DNA of 34,248 nucleotides from Bacillota bacterium (GTDB lineage: Bacteria; Bacillota; Clostridia; Clostridiales; Clostridiaceae), in contig JAJXWH010000053.1 in assembly GCA_021781745.1 (NCBI GenBank), positions 1 through 34,248 on the forward strand. Reading direction: 5' to 3'. Position 1 is the first letter of the stretch. The number at the start of each line of letters is the position of its first letter. A program made the translations under genes and the position numbers. Positions 16,355 through 25,151 of the stretch are shown piece after piece. The notes under the pieces were generated by a model. The model was not told the DNA's origin. It saw only the letters and a list, made by a program, of their open reading frames with translations, and searched no databases.

Positions 16355-16448
16355 TTAATCACCCTTATTCCGTTAACAGTTAACAGTTTATATTATAAAA
16401 TTATATTATATATATCTTTTCAAATCAATAAGTTAAGATGAACAGATT

Positions 16449-16608
16449 AGGCACATGAAAAAAAATAATAGACCAAAGATGCGATGCATATTTCGTGTCA
16501 GACAAGGAAGTAAATTCTGCTCATAGCGGGCCTATTAGCTGAATTTGCTGACGCAGTATGACGCGAAACAGGCAAGCATACTGGTCTATTATTTTTTTGA
16601 TTGTGCCT
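16449..16608. repeat. Long hairpin element, family 2, complete copy
   Basis: Inverted repeat of 160 bases with ends AGGCACA/TGTGCCT. Outer arms match closely: GGCACATGAAAAAAAATAAT against GGCACAATCAAAAAAATAAT, both followed by AGACCA. Inner arms are less perfect (TTTCG-GTCA, GTAAATTCTGCT/AGCTGAATTTGC), and the apex is near 16528. It begins only four bases after the rnr stop. The inner part is richer in G+C than the surroundings. No coding capacity. Confidence 0.85.
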
Positions 16609-16612
16609 TATA

Positions 16613-18793
16613 TTATACTAATTCAAGGACTTGATCTTTGGATTCTTCTGCTGCTTCCTCCCTTTTAGGCTCTTGTGTAATTTTAAAGAATACTTCTCTA
16701 TTTGTTATATCTACATGAATACATTCTACTTTTACTTTATCGCCAAGCTTATAAAACTTCTTTGTTCTTTCACCAACAAGACTTAGGTGAGCTTCATCAA
16801 ATATATAATAATCATCATCTAAGTCAGTAATATGAACTAAACCTTCGATTGTATTTGGAAGTTCAACAAATACTCCAAAAGAAGTAACTGAAGATATGAT
16901 TCCCTCAAATTCTTCACCAATTCTGTCTTGCATATACTCAGCTTTTTTAAGATCATCAACTTCTCTTTCTGCATCTTGTGCTTTTCGTTCCATTTCTGAA
17001 GATTGTTTTGCTGCATATCCAACAATATTTTTTAATTTATTTATTCTCTTCTCATCCATTTCTCCATGCAAGTGCTCTTTGATAATTCTATGAATTTGTA
17101 AATCAGGATACCTTCTTATTGGAGAAGTAAAATGGCAATAATACTGTGCTGCAAGACCAAAGTGTCCACTACATTCTGGCGCATATCTTGCCTGCATCAT
17201 AGAACGCAATAATAAAGTACTTACAACAGTTTCTTCATTTTTTCCTTTAACCTTTTCTAAAATATCCTGCAGAGTTTTTGGATGGATGTCTTCTGTCCAT
17301 TGAATAGCATATCCTAGATTATAAATAAACTCTTTAAATTTAGCTAACTTTTCTTCGTCCGGATTCTCATGTATTCTATATACAAATGGTAAATGAGTGC
17401 CAAACATATGCTCAGCCACTGTTTCATTAGCTGCTAACATAAATTCTTCTATTACTCTATTAGCTATTTCACGATCATAAGGTTTGATTTCAATTGGTTT
17501 TCCGAGTTCATTTAATATTATTTTAGCTTCTGCTATTTCAAAATCAATAGCTCCTCGTTTTGTTCTTTTTTCTCTAAGAATATTGCAAAGATCTTCCATC
17601 ATTTTAAAATCTTCATAAAGATAGTCGTATTTCTTGATTAATTCTTCATCGTGATCTTTTAAGATTTTTGTAACATCTGTATATGTCATTCTTTCATTAG
17701 TTTTTATTATTGATTCTACTATCTCATGATTTACAACTTTGCCTTTTCGATCTATTTCCATAAAACATGTTAATGTTAATCTATCAACTTTTGGATTTAA
17801 TGAACATATACCATTGGATAATTTTCTAGGAAGCATTGGTATAACTCTATCAATTAGATAAACCGATGTAGCCCTTTTTAGTGCTTCTTTGTCTAAAGGA
17901 TTGCTTTCTTTAACATAGTGAGTTACATCTGCAATATGAACTCCTAATTTATAATTTCCATTACTTAATTTCTCAATAGACACAGCATCATCTAAATCCT
18001 TAGCATCTTCTCCATCTATTGTAACCATCCTTAAGTCTCTTAAATCTCTCCTTCCTTTATACTCTCTTTCATCAATTTCATCAGGTACTCCTTCAGCGTA
18101 ACTTAATACTTTTTCACTAAACTCTTCTGGAAGTCCAAGTTTTTTGATAATCATTAGAATATCTATTCCTCTATCGCCTTTTCTTCCTAAAATTTCTGTT
18201 ACAACACCTTCTGCCTTTCTATTTGCTTCAGGCCATTTAGTTATTTTAACTGTAACAACATCTCCATCTTTCGCACCGTTTCTATCCTTTTTAGAAATGA
18301 AAACATCTTTAGATATTCTAGGGTCTTCCGAAACTACAAATCCAAAGTTTTGTGAGTCTTCATATACACCTACTATCTTTGTTGTATTCCTTTCGATAAT
18401 TTCAACTACTTCGCCTTCTCTTTTTTTAGTACTTGAATCTTCCCTAGTTACTTTTACTGATATCTTATCTCCATTCATAGCTCCATGAATACAGTTGCTT
18501 GGGATAAATACGTCCTTTTGCCCTTCTTCATCTGGAATAAGAAAACCAAAACCCTTTGCATGGGCTTGAAGTGTACCAGTAATTAATCCTTCTTGATTAT
18601 TTCCCTGCACTATCATATATTTATTTTTCTTATTTCTCATAATAAAGCCTTCATTCTCCATCATTTTTAATGTCTTTTTAAAGGCACTATATTCATTTCT
18701 CTTTATATCAAACACGGCAACTAATTCTTCTATATCCATTGGTCTGTATGCAGGTTCTTTCATAAAACTTGCTAACATCTGTTTAATACCCAT
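16613..18793 (-). CDS. rnr: Ribonuclease R
   Basis: Processive 3'-5' exoribonuclease able to unwind structured RNA; partner of SmpB/tmRNA in removing faulty mRNAs. From the chosen start it has 726 residues. In order: N-terminal winged helix (about 1-60), two cold-shock domains (about 65-205, GFGFLIPDEEGQKDVFIPS then NFGFVVSED), the RNB catalytic domain with the acidic cluster DGEDAKDLDDAV, and a C-terminal S1 domain (EEFEGIISSVTSFGVFVELP). The tail lacks the long Lys-rich region of enterobacterial RNase R. The ATG at 18793 is preferred over the one five codons upstream because GGAGGTAATTACT precedes it and the earlier ATG overlaps that site. It is separated from secG by a terminator. Confidence 0.95.
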   Translation of the reverse strand: MGIKQMLASFMKEPAYRPMDIEELVAVFDIKRNEYSAFKKTLKMMENEGFIMRNKKNKYMIVQGNNQEGLITGTLQAHAKGFGFLIPDEEGQKDVFIPSNCIHGAMNGDKISVKVTREDSSTKKREGEVVEIIERNTTKIVGVYEDSQNFGFVVSEDPRISKDVFISKKDRNGAKDGDVVTVKITKWPEANRKAEGVVTEILGRKGDRGIDILMIIKKLGLPEEFSEKVLSYAEGVPDEIDEREYKGRRDLRDLRMVTIDGEDAKDLDDAVSIEKLSNGNYKLGVHIADVTHYVKESNPLDKEALKRATSVYLIDRVIPMLPRKLSNGICSLNPKVDRLTLTCFMEIDRKGKVVNHEIVESIIKTNERMTYTDVTKILKDHDEELIKKYDYLYEDFKMMEDLCNILREKRTKRGAIDFEIAEAKIILNELGKPIEIKPYDREIANRVIEEFMLAANETVAEHMFGTHLPFVYRIHENPDEEKLAKFKEFIYNLGYAIQWTEDIHPKTLQDILEKVKGKNEETVVSTLLLRSMMQARYAPECSGHFGLAAQYYCHFTSPIRRYPDLQIHRIIKEHLHGEMDEKRINKLKNIVGYAAKQSSEMERKAQDAEREVDDLKKAEYMQDRIGEEFEGIISSVTSFGVFVELPNTIEGLVHITDLDDDYYIFDEAHLSLVGERTKKFYKLGDKVKVECIHVDITNREVFFKITQEPKREEAAEESKDQVLELV

Positions 18794-18937
18794 AGTAATT
18801 ACCTCCATTATACAACTTACTATATATTATTACTCTATATCTATATACTACCACAATAATATTCTACATTATAGATTTTATCTTATATTAATATTAGTAT
18901 TGACACATAATTGATAATTTATTTACATAATAATAAA

Positions 18938-18960
18938 AGCTGCTTAAACAATAAGCAGCC
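18938..18960 (-). terminator. Terminator after secG
   Basis: Stem GCTGCTTA / TAAGCAGC (8 bp) with a 5-base loop, followed on the minus strand by TTTTATTATTA. Lies 9 bases past the secG stop, so rnr needs its own promoter or read-through. Confidence 0.75.
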
Positions 18961-18968
18961 AAAATTAA

Positions 18969-19202
18969 TTATTTAATTAAATTTAAGACAATTGTATTTA
19001 TTGCAAAAAGTGCCATAAATAAAACTGTTAATCTTACAAGAACTACTTCTTTAGTTCTAGACTTGTTTTTTGAAAAGAATGTATCTTTTGCACCACCTTG
19101 TATTAATCCACTTAGGGCATCTGCTTTACTTGGTTGCATGTAAATAGCTATAACAGTACATATTCCTAAGAATACTTCAAAACCCAATAATATATTTTGC
19201 AT
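18969..19202 (-). CDS. secG: Preprotein translocase subunit SecG
   Basis: Small membrane subunit of the SecYEG channel. 77 residues from the chosen ATG, with two hydrophobic segments (about 4-23, ILLGFEVFLGICTVIAIYMQ, and about 54-74) and the family loop SGLIQGGAKDTFFSKNKSRT between them. The ATG at 19202 has GGAGGTGTTACCT in front; an earlier in-frame ATG overlaps the Shine-Dalgarno and is rejected. It lies between eno and rnr, the usual clostridial order, with its own promoter and terminator. Confidence 0.93.
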   Translation of the reverse strand: MQNILLGFEVFLGICTVIAIYMQPSKADALSGLIQGGAKDTFFSKNKSRTKEVVLVRLTVLFMALFAINTIVLNLIK

Positions 19203-19242
19203 AGGTAACACCTCCATTACTAATCAATGACATCTATCTTTA

Positions 19243-19271
19243 ATGATAACATATTAATTAACTTATTACAA
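19243..19271 (-). promoter_or_regulatory. Promoter of secG
   Basis: TTGTAA-N17-TATCAT with TG one base upstream of the -10 (extended -10) on the minus strand, between the eno terminator and secG. Confidence 0.55.
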
Positions 19272-19297
19272 CTTTATGTAACTGAAAAATAATAAAA

Positions 19298-19338
19298 TAG
19301 TCAATAACATCAAATCTTTCACTTGATGTTATTGACTA
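19298..19338. terminator. Terminator of eno
   Basis: Perfect 16-bp stem (TAGTCAATAACATCAA and its complement) with a 9-base loop. T-rich on both sides (TTTTATTATTTTT on minus, TCTTTTTG on plus). It lies 30 bases past the eno stop and isolates eno from secG. Confidence 0.88.
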
Positions 19339-19369
19339 TCTTTTTGAATTTATTTTATTAAATAATTAT

Positions 19370-20671
19370 TTATTTAGATTGTTTGATATTGAAAAATGCT
19401 TTTTTACCCCTGTATTCAGCAACGTCATCTAATTCTTCTTCAATTCTTAAAAGTTGATTATATTTCGCAACTCTTTCAGATCTAGCTGGTGCCCCAGTTT
19501 TTATTTGACCTGCATTTACAGCTACTACTAAGTCGGCTATTGTAGTATCTTCTGTCTCCCCTGATCTATGAGAAACAACTGCTGTATATCCAGCTCTATT
19601 AGCCATTTCTATTGCATTTAGAGTTTCAGTTAATGTTCCTATTTGATTTAATTTAATTAGAATTGAATTAGCTACTCCAAGGTTTATTCCTTTTTCAAGT
19701 CTTTCAGTGTTAGTAACAAATAGGTCATCACCAACTAATTGTATTCTCTTTCCTAATCTTTCAGTTATAAGCTTCCAACCGTCCCAATCTTCTTCGGCCA
19801 TACCATCTTCAATTGAAATAATTGGATATTTGTTAACCCAATCTTCAAAGAAATCAACCATTTCTGCTGATGTTAATGTTCTTCCTTCATGTTCTAACAC
19901 ATACTTACCGTCTTTATAATATTCTGATGAAGCAGCGTCAATTGCAATAAATATTTCTTCACCTGCTTTGTATCCTGCTTTATCTATTGCTTCAATTATA
20001 ACATCAAGAGCTTCTGCATTTGATTTTAAGTTTGGAGCAAATCCACCTTCATCGCCAATACCTGTTGCATAACCTTTATCATTTAAAATTTTCTTTAGTG
20101 TATGATATACTTCAGCACACATTCTTAATGCTTCACTAAAGGTAGGAGCTCCAGCTGGCATAATCATGAACTCTTGTAAGTCTACTGAATTATCTGCATG
20201 TGAACCACCATTTAATATATTCATCATAGGCACTGGTAAAACTTTTGCATTTACTCCTCCTATATATCTATATAAAGGCATATCTAACGCATTTGCAGCT
20301 GCATTTGCTACTGCTAGTGATACACCTAAAATAGCATTTGCACCTAATTTGCTCTTATTATTTGTTCCATCTAATTCAATAAGCATTTTATCAATATATA
20401 TTTGTTCAAATACATTACAACCAATTAATTCTTCTGCAATAGTTTCATTAACATTTTTTACAGCATTTAGGACACCCTTTCCTGAAAATTTGCTTTTATC
20501 TCCATCTCTTAGCTCTACAGCTTCATACATACCTGTTGATGCTCCTGATGGTACTGCAGCTCTTCCTATTGTTCCATCTTCTAAATATATTTCTACCTCT
20601 ACAGTTGGAAAACATCTTGAATCTATAATTTGTCTTGCAACTACGTCTACAATTTCTAAATAATCTTTCAT
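19370..20671 (-). CDS. eno: Enolase
   Basis: Converts 2-phosphoglycerate to phosphoenolpyruvate in the cytosol. The 433 residues are full length. Recognisable parts are the N-terminal ARQIIDSRCFPTVEVE and the GASTGMYEAVELRDGD loop, NGGSHADNSVDLQEFMIMP, the acid-base region GDEGGFAPNL, metal ligands in IAIDAASSEYY, SIEDGMAEEDWDGW and LVGDDLFVTN, and the signature ILIKLNQIGTLTET followed by VVSHRSGETEDT. RBS GAGGAGGTAAGATATA. The gene belongs to the glycolytic set but is cut off from gpmI by two unrelated genes and has its own terminator. TATAAT-like boxes lie upstream, but I see no convincing -35, so its promoter is not assigned. Confidence 0.97.
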   Translation of the reverse strand: MKDYLEIVDVVARQIIDSRCFPTVEVEIYLEDGTIGRAAVPSGASTGMYEAVELRDGDKSKFSGKGVLNAVKNVNETIAEELIGCNVFEQIYIDKMLIELDGTNNKSKLGANAILGVSLAVANAAANALDMPLYRYIGGVNAKVLPVPMMNILNGGSHADNSVDLQEFMIMPAGAPTFSEALRMCAEVYHTLKKILNDKGYATGIGDEGGFAPNLKSNAEALDVIIEAIDKAGYKAGEEIFIAIDAASSEYYKDGKYVLEHEGRTLTSAEMVDFFEDWVNKYPIISIEDGMAEEDWDGWKLITERLGKRIQLVGDDLFVTNTERLEKGINLGVANSILIKLNQIGTLTETLNAIEMANRAGYTAVVSHRSGETEDTTIADLVVAVNAGQIKTGAPARSERVAKYNQLLRIEEELDDVAEYRGKKAFFNIKQSK

Positions 20672-20982
20672 TATATCTTACCTCCTCATATTTTAAAATT
20701 ATACTGAGAATTATTATCAATATAATTATAATACATAATTTACTAATTTAAAAGCATTTTTTTATCTTACCACAATATTATTAGTAAATTTTTTTATGAA
20801 TATTCATATTATTTTTCTAATTACGGACTTATTATATTTTATGCTGATTAAACTACGATTAGAAATTTGTTATAAGTTATTAGTTGAATCCACTTTAAAT
20901 AGTATTATTGATTTTACTTCCAGATAATGTAATAATATTCTTTAGAAATAAATTACATTTTTTAATAAGGGAGGCTTATATA
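20672..20982. other. Divergent intergenic region between eno and the cell-wall-binding gene
   Basis: Very AT-rich. It contains an 11-bp perfect inverted repeat AATTTACTAAT (20737-20747) / ATTAGTAAATT (20780-20790) with a 32-base spacer and a T run on the plus side. Two TATAAT boxes face eno. Facing right, TTGATT near 20908 with TAATA-type -10 options is a weak promoter candidate. No gene seen. Confidence 0.4.
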
Positions 20983-21504
20983 ATGTCAAAAAAAATTATA
21001 CCTTTACTGATGGTATTAGGGGTAACTATTCAAACATTCGTTTCTAATGTAGCTGCTTATGCAGACAATCGTGATTACTATATAAATGATAATTCTAAAT
21101 TTTTAGGACAAACTATACCTTCAACTGGTAAGGAACACGGTTGGTATAAATTTCCTGATGGAGGATGGGGGTACTATATTGATTATGGTAAATTAGTAAA
21201 AAATGTTTGGATAAATGAAGCTGATGGTGATTATGGAATTGGCGGCGACGGAAAAATGGTCAAAGGCTGGTTTAAAAATTCTATAGATAATAAATGGTAT
21301 TATTTTCAATCAGATGGTAAAGCAAATAAAGGCTGGTTACAAAGCGATGGTTTGTGGTATTACATGGATAATGCAGGAGCTATGTTAACTGGCTGGCAGC
21401 AAATTAATCAGAGATGGTATTACTTCAATCCAAAAACTGGAGTAATGGCTGTTAACATTAAAGTTGATGGCTATTACCTATCTGGGGATGGTTCTCTGCA
21501 ATAA
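20983..21504 (+). CDS. Secreted protein with choline-binding-type cell wall repeats
   Basis: A 173-residue exported protein. Signal peptide 1-27 (SKKIIPLLMVLGVTIQTF, cleavage after AAYA). Nearly all the rest is CW_binding-type repeats of about 20 residues with the GW...WYYF.DG.M..GW pattern: GWYKFPDGGWGYYIDYGKLV, GWFKNSIDNKWYYFQSDGKA, GWLQSDGLWYYMDNAGAMLT and GWQQINQRWYYFNPKTGVM. Such repeats bind choline or other wall polymer groups. There is no catalytic or adhesin domain, so it is a stand-alone wall-binding module. The ATG at 20983 is preferred over an in-frame start 25 codons earlier because AAGGGAGG lies 8 bases before it and the signal peptide begins there. It is the lone plus-strand gene between eno and gpmI, convergent with a kinase-like gene. 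Function unknown. Confidence 0.85.
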   Translation: MSKKIIPLLMVLGVTIQTFVSNVAAYADNRDYYINDNSKFLGQTIPSTGKEHGWYKFPDGGWGYYIDYGKLVKNVWINEADGDYGIGGDGKMVKGWFKNSIDNKWYYFQSDGKANKGWLQSDGLWYYMDNAGAMLTGWQQINQRWYYFNPKTGVMAVNIKVDGYYLSGDGSLQ

Positions 21505-21517
21505 TCATCATTTACAA

Positions 21518-21560
21518 ATGGCTCTTCTTTATTTATATAATTTTAAATTAGAAGAGCCAT
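21518..21560. terminator. Hairpin between convergent genes
   Basis: 11-bp perfect stem ATGGCTCTTCT / AGAAGAGCCAT with an AT-rich 21-base loop, 14 bases after the cell-wall-binding gene stop. T tracts are weak on both strands, so termination is likely but not certain. Confidence 0.5.
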
Positions 21561-21646
21561 CTATTAATGAAGATTATTAATATTTACTACATTAGAATAT
21601 ATTATTAATCAGAAATATCATAATTTATAACTTAAGCCTTACTTTA

Positions 21647-22246
21647 TTATTCAAATAATGAAAAACGCCCGGATTCACAATACCTTTTAAACTTTAATTC
21701 CCATGTTACTGCCGTCTTAGGATCTATTTTCTTTATTCCTTCAAAAAATTCTTCTAATACGTCTATTTTATTTAATCCTTTCATTAAATGCCTTGGATAG
21801 TCAACTTTTCTGCTATATGCTTTTTTAGGATCTATTATCATTAACTTTTCATTACGCGATACATAGATATCCTTACACCTAATATCTAATTTTTTAAATT
21901 TAAGTTTTTTTAGTTCCTGAAGTAATTCATATATATTTTTTATTAGTTTATCACTTAATCCACTTTGTTTTATATGTTTATCAAGTCTTTTACCTTCTAC
22001 CAAATCTCTAACTACATAAAACTTGCCTCTCTTGTATAGCTTAGGAAAATATTGGGAGCCATTAGTTCTAGCAAGAATACTTCCTTCATCAATACAAACC
22101 TTTTTCTTTAAAAAAATTTTAATAGCTTTCTTATTTGGCAGTTCATATACTATACCATTATGCCCTTGACCTAAATAATTAGCTTCTCTGAATAATTTTT
22201 CTGTAGTTTCATCAAAGTCAGCAGAATATGCAAAGCTTTTTTTCAT
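21647..22246 (-). CDS. Atypical small protein kinase-like protein
   Basis: A 199-residue cytosolic protein with a reduced eukaryotic-type kinase fold. A glycine loop GQGHNG (26-31), lysine K43 in AIKIF, candidate glutamate E54, a hinge-like VVRDLVEGKRLDKH (78-91), a catalytic-loop counterpart LDIRCKDIYV with D121 aligned to the HRD aspartate, and a DFG counterpart IIDPKK with D139 can be placed. The HRD His/Arg and the loop Asn are replaced (Asn becomes Asp127), and the C lobe is very short. It resembles small bacterial kinases such as YrzF, by eye only. Activity is plausible, since both key aspartates remain. RBS TTAGGATTGATATT. It lies alone between gpmI and the convergent wall-binding gene. 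Confidence 0.65.
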   Translation of the reverse strand: MKKSFAYSADFDETTEKLFREANYLGQGHNGIVYELPNKKAIKIFLKKKVCIDEGSILARTNGSQYFPKLYKRGKFYVVRDLVEGKRLDKHIKQSGLSDKLIKNIYELLQELKKLKFKKLDIRCKDIYVSRNEKLMIIDPKKAYSRKVDYPRHLMKGLNKIDVLEEFFEGIKKIDPKTAVTWELKFKRYCESGRFSLFE

Positions 22247-22448
22247 AATATCAATCCTAAATCTTTTTTATTAATATATTAATTTAAGATTTATTTTATG
22301 CAATTTTCTTCAAATAATACTCTATATCTCTATATAAGCCTAAATTCTAAAAAATTTTATTTTAGTTAATTTGTCTTAAAGTAGAAGATAATAATATACT
22401 TTTAAAAATATTATGTTGTAAATCTTAATTATCTGTAAATATAGTAAA

Positions 22449-22492
22449 AAAACCGCCTAAAGCAATTTATAAAATTGTTTTAAGCAGTTTTT
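22449..22492 (-). terminator. Terminator of gpmI (end of the cggR operon)
   Basis: Long imperfect stem (AACCGCCTAAAGCAATTT with AAATTGTTTTAAGCAGTTT), 16-18 bp with G-U pairs, 17 bases after the gpmI stop, with TTTTTTTAC following on the minus strand. Confidence 0.8.
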
Positions 22493-22508
22493 ATGTTAAT
22501 GAGATAAA

Positions 22509-24047
22509 TTATTCATTCACTATTAAGTTTTCGCCAGTCATCTCAGCAGGAATTTCAAGTCCTAGTTGAGCTAACATTGTTGGTGCAATATCTGCAAGCT
22601 TTCCATCGTTTAATTTCTTGCCTGCTGTATCATTTGCTACCCAAATAAATGGTACTGGATGAGTAGTGTGGGCAGTAAATGGGTTTCCTGTAGAGAAATC
22701 TATCATAGTTTCAGCGTTACCATGGTCCGCAGTAATGAATACACAACCATCTTTTTCTAAAACCTTATCTACAATATTTCCTACACATTCATCAACTGCT
22801 TCAATTGCTTTTACAGCAGCTTCAACAATTCCTGTATGACCTACCATATCTGGATTAGCAAAGTTTAAGATTATCATATCATATTTATTGCTGTCTAATC
22901 TGCTCAATAACTCTTCTGTTACTTCGTAAGCACTCATTTCAGGTTTTAAGTCATAAGTTGCAACTTTTGGTGAAGGAATTACTTTTCTATCTTCATTTGG
23001 ATTTTCTTTTTCTACTCCTCCATTAAAGAAGAAAGTAACATGAGCATATTTTTCAGTTTCAGCAATTCTTAATTGATTTAATCCTTTATTGCTTACATAT
23101 TCTCCAAGAGTATTATTTAAAGTTTGAGGACTATATGCAACATTTACTCCCTCTAATGTTTTATCATATTGAGTCATAGTTACAAATGTAAGATCTAATG
23201 TTTCTCTTTTAAATCCATCAAATACTTTATCGTTAATAGCTCTTGTTATTTCTCTTGCTCTATCTGGTCTAAAGTTAAAGAATATAACTGAATCCCCATT
23301 TTTTATATTTGTAATTGGATTACCATTTTCAGTCACTACTGTAGGTAATACAAATTCATCAGTTTTATTATCGTGGTATGATTTTTCTATAGCTTCTACT
23401 GCACTACTTGCAGTTTCACCTTTTCCTAAAACTAATGCATTATAAGCAAGTTCTACTCTTTCCCATCTATTATCTCTATCCATAGCATAGTATCTACCAC
23501 TTACAGTAGCAATTTTTCCTACGCCTATTTCAGCTAACATTTTTTCAGTTTTTTCTATAAATTCTTTTCCTGATGAAGGTGGTACATCTCTTCCATCCAT
23601 AAATGCATGAATATAAACATTTTGAACACCTTCTTTTTTAGCAAATTCTAAAAGTCCTCTTAAGTGCTCGATATGTGAATGAACTCCCCCATCTGATAAT
23701 AATCCCATTAAGTGTAAAGATGATCCACTCTTTTTAGCATTATCCATAGCTTTTTTAAGGGCTTCATTTTCAAAAAAGTCTCCATCAGAAATTGCTTTAG
23801 TAATTCTTGTTAATTCTTGGTATACAATTCTACCAGAACCAATATTCAAGTGACCAACCTCTGAGTTCCCCATTTGACCTTCTGGTAATCCTACAGCTAA
23901 ACCACTTGCTTGTAACTCTGAAGTAGGGTATTTTTCAAATAATTTATCTAAATTAGTTTTTTTTGCTAGACTTACAGCATTTCCTTCTGATTTTGGTGCA
24001 ATTCCAAAACCATCTAATATCATTAACATAACAGGTTTTTTTGACAT
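22509..24047 (-). CDS. gpmI: 2,3-bisphosphoglycerate-independent phosphoglycerate mutase
   Basis: Interconverts 3- and 2-phosphoglycerate; Mn-dependent alkaline-phosphatase-superfamily enzyme, cytosolic. 512 residues from the chosen start. Catalytic Ser62 lies in MGNSEVGHLNIGSGR, metal ligand D12 in MILDGFG, with HSHIEHLRGLL, HAFMDGRDVPPSS, SGRYYAMDRDNRW, NFRPDRAREITRA, NFANPDMVGHTG and FITADHGNAE. The ATG at 24047 is preferred because GGAGGGATAGGACG precedes it; an in-frame ATG 12 codons upstream has no such site. It follows tpiA by 261 bases and is the last glycolytic gene of the cggR cluster here. In Mn-dependent sporeformer homologues this enzyme is pH-sensitive; whether that holds here is not known. 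Confidence 0.96.
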   Translation of the reverse strand: MSKKPVMLMILDGFGIAPKSEGNAVSLAKKTNLDKLFEKYPTSELQASGLAVGLPEGQMGNSEVGHLNIGSGRIVYQELTRITKAISDGDFFENEALKKAMDNAKKSGSSLHLMGLLSDGGVHSHIEHLRGLLEFAKKEGVQNVYIHAFMDGRDVPPSSGKEFIEKTEKMLAEIGVGKIATVSGRYYAMDRDNRWERVELAYNALVLGKGETASSAVEAIEKSYHDNKTDEFVLPTVVTENGNPITNIKNGDSVIFFNFRPDRAREITRAINDKVFDGFKRETLDLTFVTMTQYDKTLEGVNVAYSPQTLNNTLGEYVSNKGLNQLRIAETEKYAHVTFFFNGGVEKENPNEDRKVIPSPKVATYDLKPEMSAYEVTEELLSRLDSNKYDMIILNFANPDMVGHTGIVEAAVKAIEAVDECVGNIVDKVLEKDGCVFITADHGNAETMIDFSTGNPFTAHTTHPVPFIWVANDTAGKKLNDGKLADIAPTMLAQLGLEIPAEMTGENLIVNE

Positions 24048-24260
24048 CGTCCTATCCCTCCATTTACTTTTGTTAAAAATCATAATATTTATTCTAATTA
24101 TTCTAGTATTAAATCATTTTTAATATATACGATTTTAATAGAATTCTCTATATTAAATATTATCATTTAATGTAATTTACATACTATTAATCATATAAAT
24201 TATATTATTTTTTTATACTTATTGCAACTTATAAAGTCTTGAAGCTACTTTATTACAAAA

Positions 24261-24287
24261 AGACTATAAACATAGTGTTTATAGTCT
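24261..24287 (-). terminator. Hairpin after tpiA
   Basis: Stem GACTATAAAC / GTTTATAGTC (10-11 bp), 5-base loop, followed by TTTTTG on the minus strand; 21 bases after the tpiA stop. It would reduce or stop transcription into gpmI. Confidence 0.75.
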
Positions 24288-24308
24288 CCTTTGCTATAAT
24301 TAATCTTA

Positions 24309-25055
24309 TTAATAGTTAACTATTGCAGCAAAATCTGCTGGAACTAAACTAGCTCCACCAACTAAAGCTCCATCTATATCTGACATTTCCATTTGAGCTT
24401 TTATTGTGTTTGGTTTAACTGATCCGCCATATTGAATTCTAGTCTTTTCAGCAGATTCTGATCCGTACATTTCAGCAACCATAGCTCTTATTGCTTTAAT
24501 TGTATCATTTGCTTGTTCATCTGTAGCTGTTTTACCTGTTCCAATTGCCCAGATTGGTTCGTAAGCAATAACAAGTTTCTCTACTTGCTCATTAGTTAAT
24601 CCAGCTATATCAGCCTTTATTTGTGCTTCTATAACTATATTAGTAGTTCCATTTTCTCTTTGTTCTAATGATTCTCCACAGCAAAGGATTGGAGTAATAT
24701 TATGCTCAAAAGCTTTTTTAACTTTTTTATTTAATGCTTCATCAGTTTCATTGAAGTATTCTCTTCTTTCGCTATGTCCTAAAACAACATATTCAACTCC
24801 TAAAGCTTCTAGCATTCCTGGAGAAACTTCTCCTGTAAAAGCTCCACTTTCTTCAAAGTGCATATTTTGTGCTGCAACCTTAATGTTTGACCCAGCTGCT
24901 GCTTTCTTTACAGCATCTAAACATACAAAAGTAGGACATACAACTACATCACATGTTGCATCCTTAACTAATGGTTTTAATTCTTCCACCATTTTAACTG
25001 CTTCTTCAACAGTTTTATTCATTTTCCAGTTTCCTGCGATAATTGCTTTTCTCAT
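24309..25055 (-). CDS. tpiA: Triosephosphate isomerase
   Basis: Interconverts dihydroxyacetone phosphate and glyceraldehyde-3-phosphate in the cytosol. 248 residues from the ATG at 25055, the usual length. Catalytic K11 in AGNWKMN, H94 in VLGHSERR and E166 in AYEPIWAIGTGK, plus the phosphate-binding IQYGGSVKP and GALVGGASL, are all intact. An in-frame GTG three codons upstream is rejected because it forms part of the ribosome binding site GAGGTG. It lies between pgk and gpmI in the usual clostridial order, but hairpins flank it on both sides, so expression within the cluster may be graded. Confidence 0.97.
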   Translation of the reverse strand: MRKAIIAGNWKMNKTVEEAVKMVEELKPLVKDATCDVVVCPTFVCLDAVKKAAAGSNIKVAAQNMHFEESGAFTGEVSPGMLEALGVEYVVLGHSERREYFNETDEALNKKVKKAFEHNITPILCCGESLEQRENGTTNIVIEAQIKADIAGLTNEQVEKLVIAYEPIWAIGTGKTATDEQANDTIKAIRAMVAEMYGSESAEKTRIQYGGSVKPNTIKAQMEMSDIDGALVGGASLVPADFAAIVNY

Positions 25056-25114
25056 CTTATTCACCTCATAATTTTATTTAAAAATTATTAAACAAAAAAT
25101 TCTTCTACAAAATA

Positions 25115-25151
25115 TAAGCTTAAGGAAAGTGATCAAGTTCCCTTAAGCTTA
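25115..25151 (-). terminator. Hairpin between pgk and tpiA
   Basis: Perfect 11-bp stem TAAGCTTAAGG / CCTTAAGCTTA, extendable by GAA/TTC across a bulge. Only TATTTTG follows on the minus strand. It may be a weak terminator or an RNA-processing or stabilising hairpin in the glycolytic mRNA. Confidence 0.5.

Noticed and set aside
20166..20663. A 165-codon plus-strand ORF inside eno
   Set aside because: Lies wholly antisense to a clear enolase gene; no start signals; typical shadow frame.
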